Assembly (NCBI GenBank): GCA_017994175.1 | Contig: JAGOLH010000032.1 | Span: forward strand, 1-34,394 | DNA length: 34,394 nt | Reading direction: 5' to 3' | Source: Bacteroidales bacterium | Lineage (GTDB): Bacteria; Bacteroidota; Bacteroidia; Bacteroidales; ML635J-15 | Shown here: positions 34,011 to 34,394 of the stretch, one piece after another | Numbering within the stretch: position 1 is the stretch's first letter | How the letters are laid out: each line of letters begins with the position of its first letter | The notes under the pieces: generated by a model | Told to the model about the DNA's origin: nothing | The model's input: only the letters and a program-made list of their open reading frames with translations | Database searches by the model: none | Made by a program: the position numbers and the translations under genes

Positions 34011-34039
34011 AAAAAATGAGGATTTCTCCTCATTTTTTT
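34011..34039. terminator. Bidirectional terminator between usp and aldolase genes
   Basis: AAAAAATGAGGA (34011-34022) pairs perfectly with TCCTCATTTTTT (34027-34038) around a 4-base loop. T tracts follow on both strands, so it can stop transcripts from usp (plus) and the aldolase (minus). Confidence 0.88.
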
Positions 34040-34394
34040 ATTTAAACAAATCAATATCTCTGATTTCTGTTTCACTCAGAACACGAATCGGGGGCTTCTG
34101 TAACGAAAATAAAACTTGTGACGCCAATCGCTCAAATACTTCCATTCTGTCGAATGCTTCAAAAAGGTTTTTGCCAACAGTGATTGCACCGTGATTTTGC
34201 ATAATGACAGCGCGATGCGATTGGGTAAGAAAAGCAACTTCCTCTGCCAGTGCCTTACTTCCCATAATTTTATATACAGCCGTTCCAATTTCGCCAAGAA
34301 TAAACCTTTGTTCTCCGGTGAATACATTTTTCACCGGTTGATTGAGACATGATAGCATTGAAAGATTTTCGGGATGTGCATGCACAATTGCCTG
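34038..34394 (-). CDS. Class II aldolase/adducin family protein, 5' end cut by the window
   Basis: The C-terminal 118 residues of a class II aldolase-like protein; the reading frame stays open through the window edge (AIVHAHPENL at the boundary), so the start lies beyond 34394. Two zinc His residues appear in VHAHPE, and a third His in MQNHGA about 80 residues further on, as in L-fuculose-1-phosphate and L-rhamnulose-1-phosphate aldolases. The family also includes ribulose-phosphate epimerases and other sugar-phosphate enzymes, so the substrate cannot be named. An internal Met (34385) is not the true start. Its 3' end meets the shared terminator. Confidence 0.85.
   Translation of the reverse strand, partial: QAIVHAHPENLSMLSCLNQPVKNVFTGEQRFILGEIGTAVYKIMGSKALAEEVAFLTQSHRAVIMQNHGAITVGKNLFEAFDRMEVFERLASQVLFSLQKPPIRVLSETEIRDIDLFK

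Overview
The window looks like a chromosomal stretch of an anaerobic or aerotolerant Bacteroidota, probably Bacteroidales-like. This rests on three proteins with type IX secretion (T9SS) sorting domains, many Bacteroidota-type -7 promoter boxes (TAnnTTTG), A+T-rich gene ends, and mostly absent Shine-Dalgarno sequences. There is no phage, IS element, CRISPR array or rRNA. No gene-free stretch exceeds 300 bases; the longest (30206-30445) holds only a promoter-like box for the downstream gene.

Layout. 61-759: a tail-anchored degenerate zinc-ribbon protein and a SiaC-like (DUF1987) protein. 753-4405 (minus): mqnA, a GNAT acetyltransferase and a MATE transporter in tight order, then mltG with its own promoter. 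4505-9041 (plus): purB, an MsbA-like ABC exporter, a DUF192 lipoprotein and a cytoplasmic NlpC/P60 peptidase, followed by an Fe-type superoxide dismutase. 9797-14354 (minus): a four-gene flavin/CoA cassette (AbfD-like protein, acyl-CoA dehydrogenase, etfB, etfA). 14560-18335: pheT converging on a PIN-PhoH ATPase. 18535-23662 (minus): a gingipain-like C25 protease followed 10 bases later by a peptidylarginine deiminase. 23846-23918: tRNA-Phe(GAA). 23958-28411: a TPR protein, gap, and a patatin/outer-membrane-barrel protein. 28493-30205: a T9SS-exported C10 cysteine protease with a CUB domain. 30446-33057 (minus): anmK and an amino-sugar-kinase/RapZ-C fusion. The end holds a tandem universal stress protein and a class II aldolase cut by the window edge.

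How the genes may work together. The most striking unit is the C25 protease plus deiminase. The protease keeps the Asp that gives Arg specificity in RgpB and has an Arg at the predicted pro-domain boundary, so it should create C-terminal arginines, the preferred substrate of the Porphyromonas deiminase; in P. gingivalis these genes are unlinked. The second is the AbfD/ACAD/Etf cassette: both catalytic proteins are clear family members but lack the family's standard catalytic residues (AbfD-like: cluster His to Tyr and catalytic Glu to Gly; ACAD: catalytic Glu to Gly with a Glu at position 91). This suggests a CoA-ester reaction other than ordinary 4-hydroxybutyryl-CoA dehydration and butyryl-CoA dehydrogenation. 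The third is a peptidoglycan-recycling pair in which an AmgK-like kinase is fused to the GlcN6P-sensing domain of RapZ beside anmK; the signal-less NlpC/P60 peptidase would fit the same theme.
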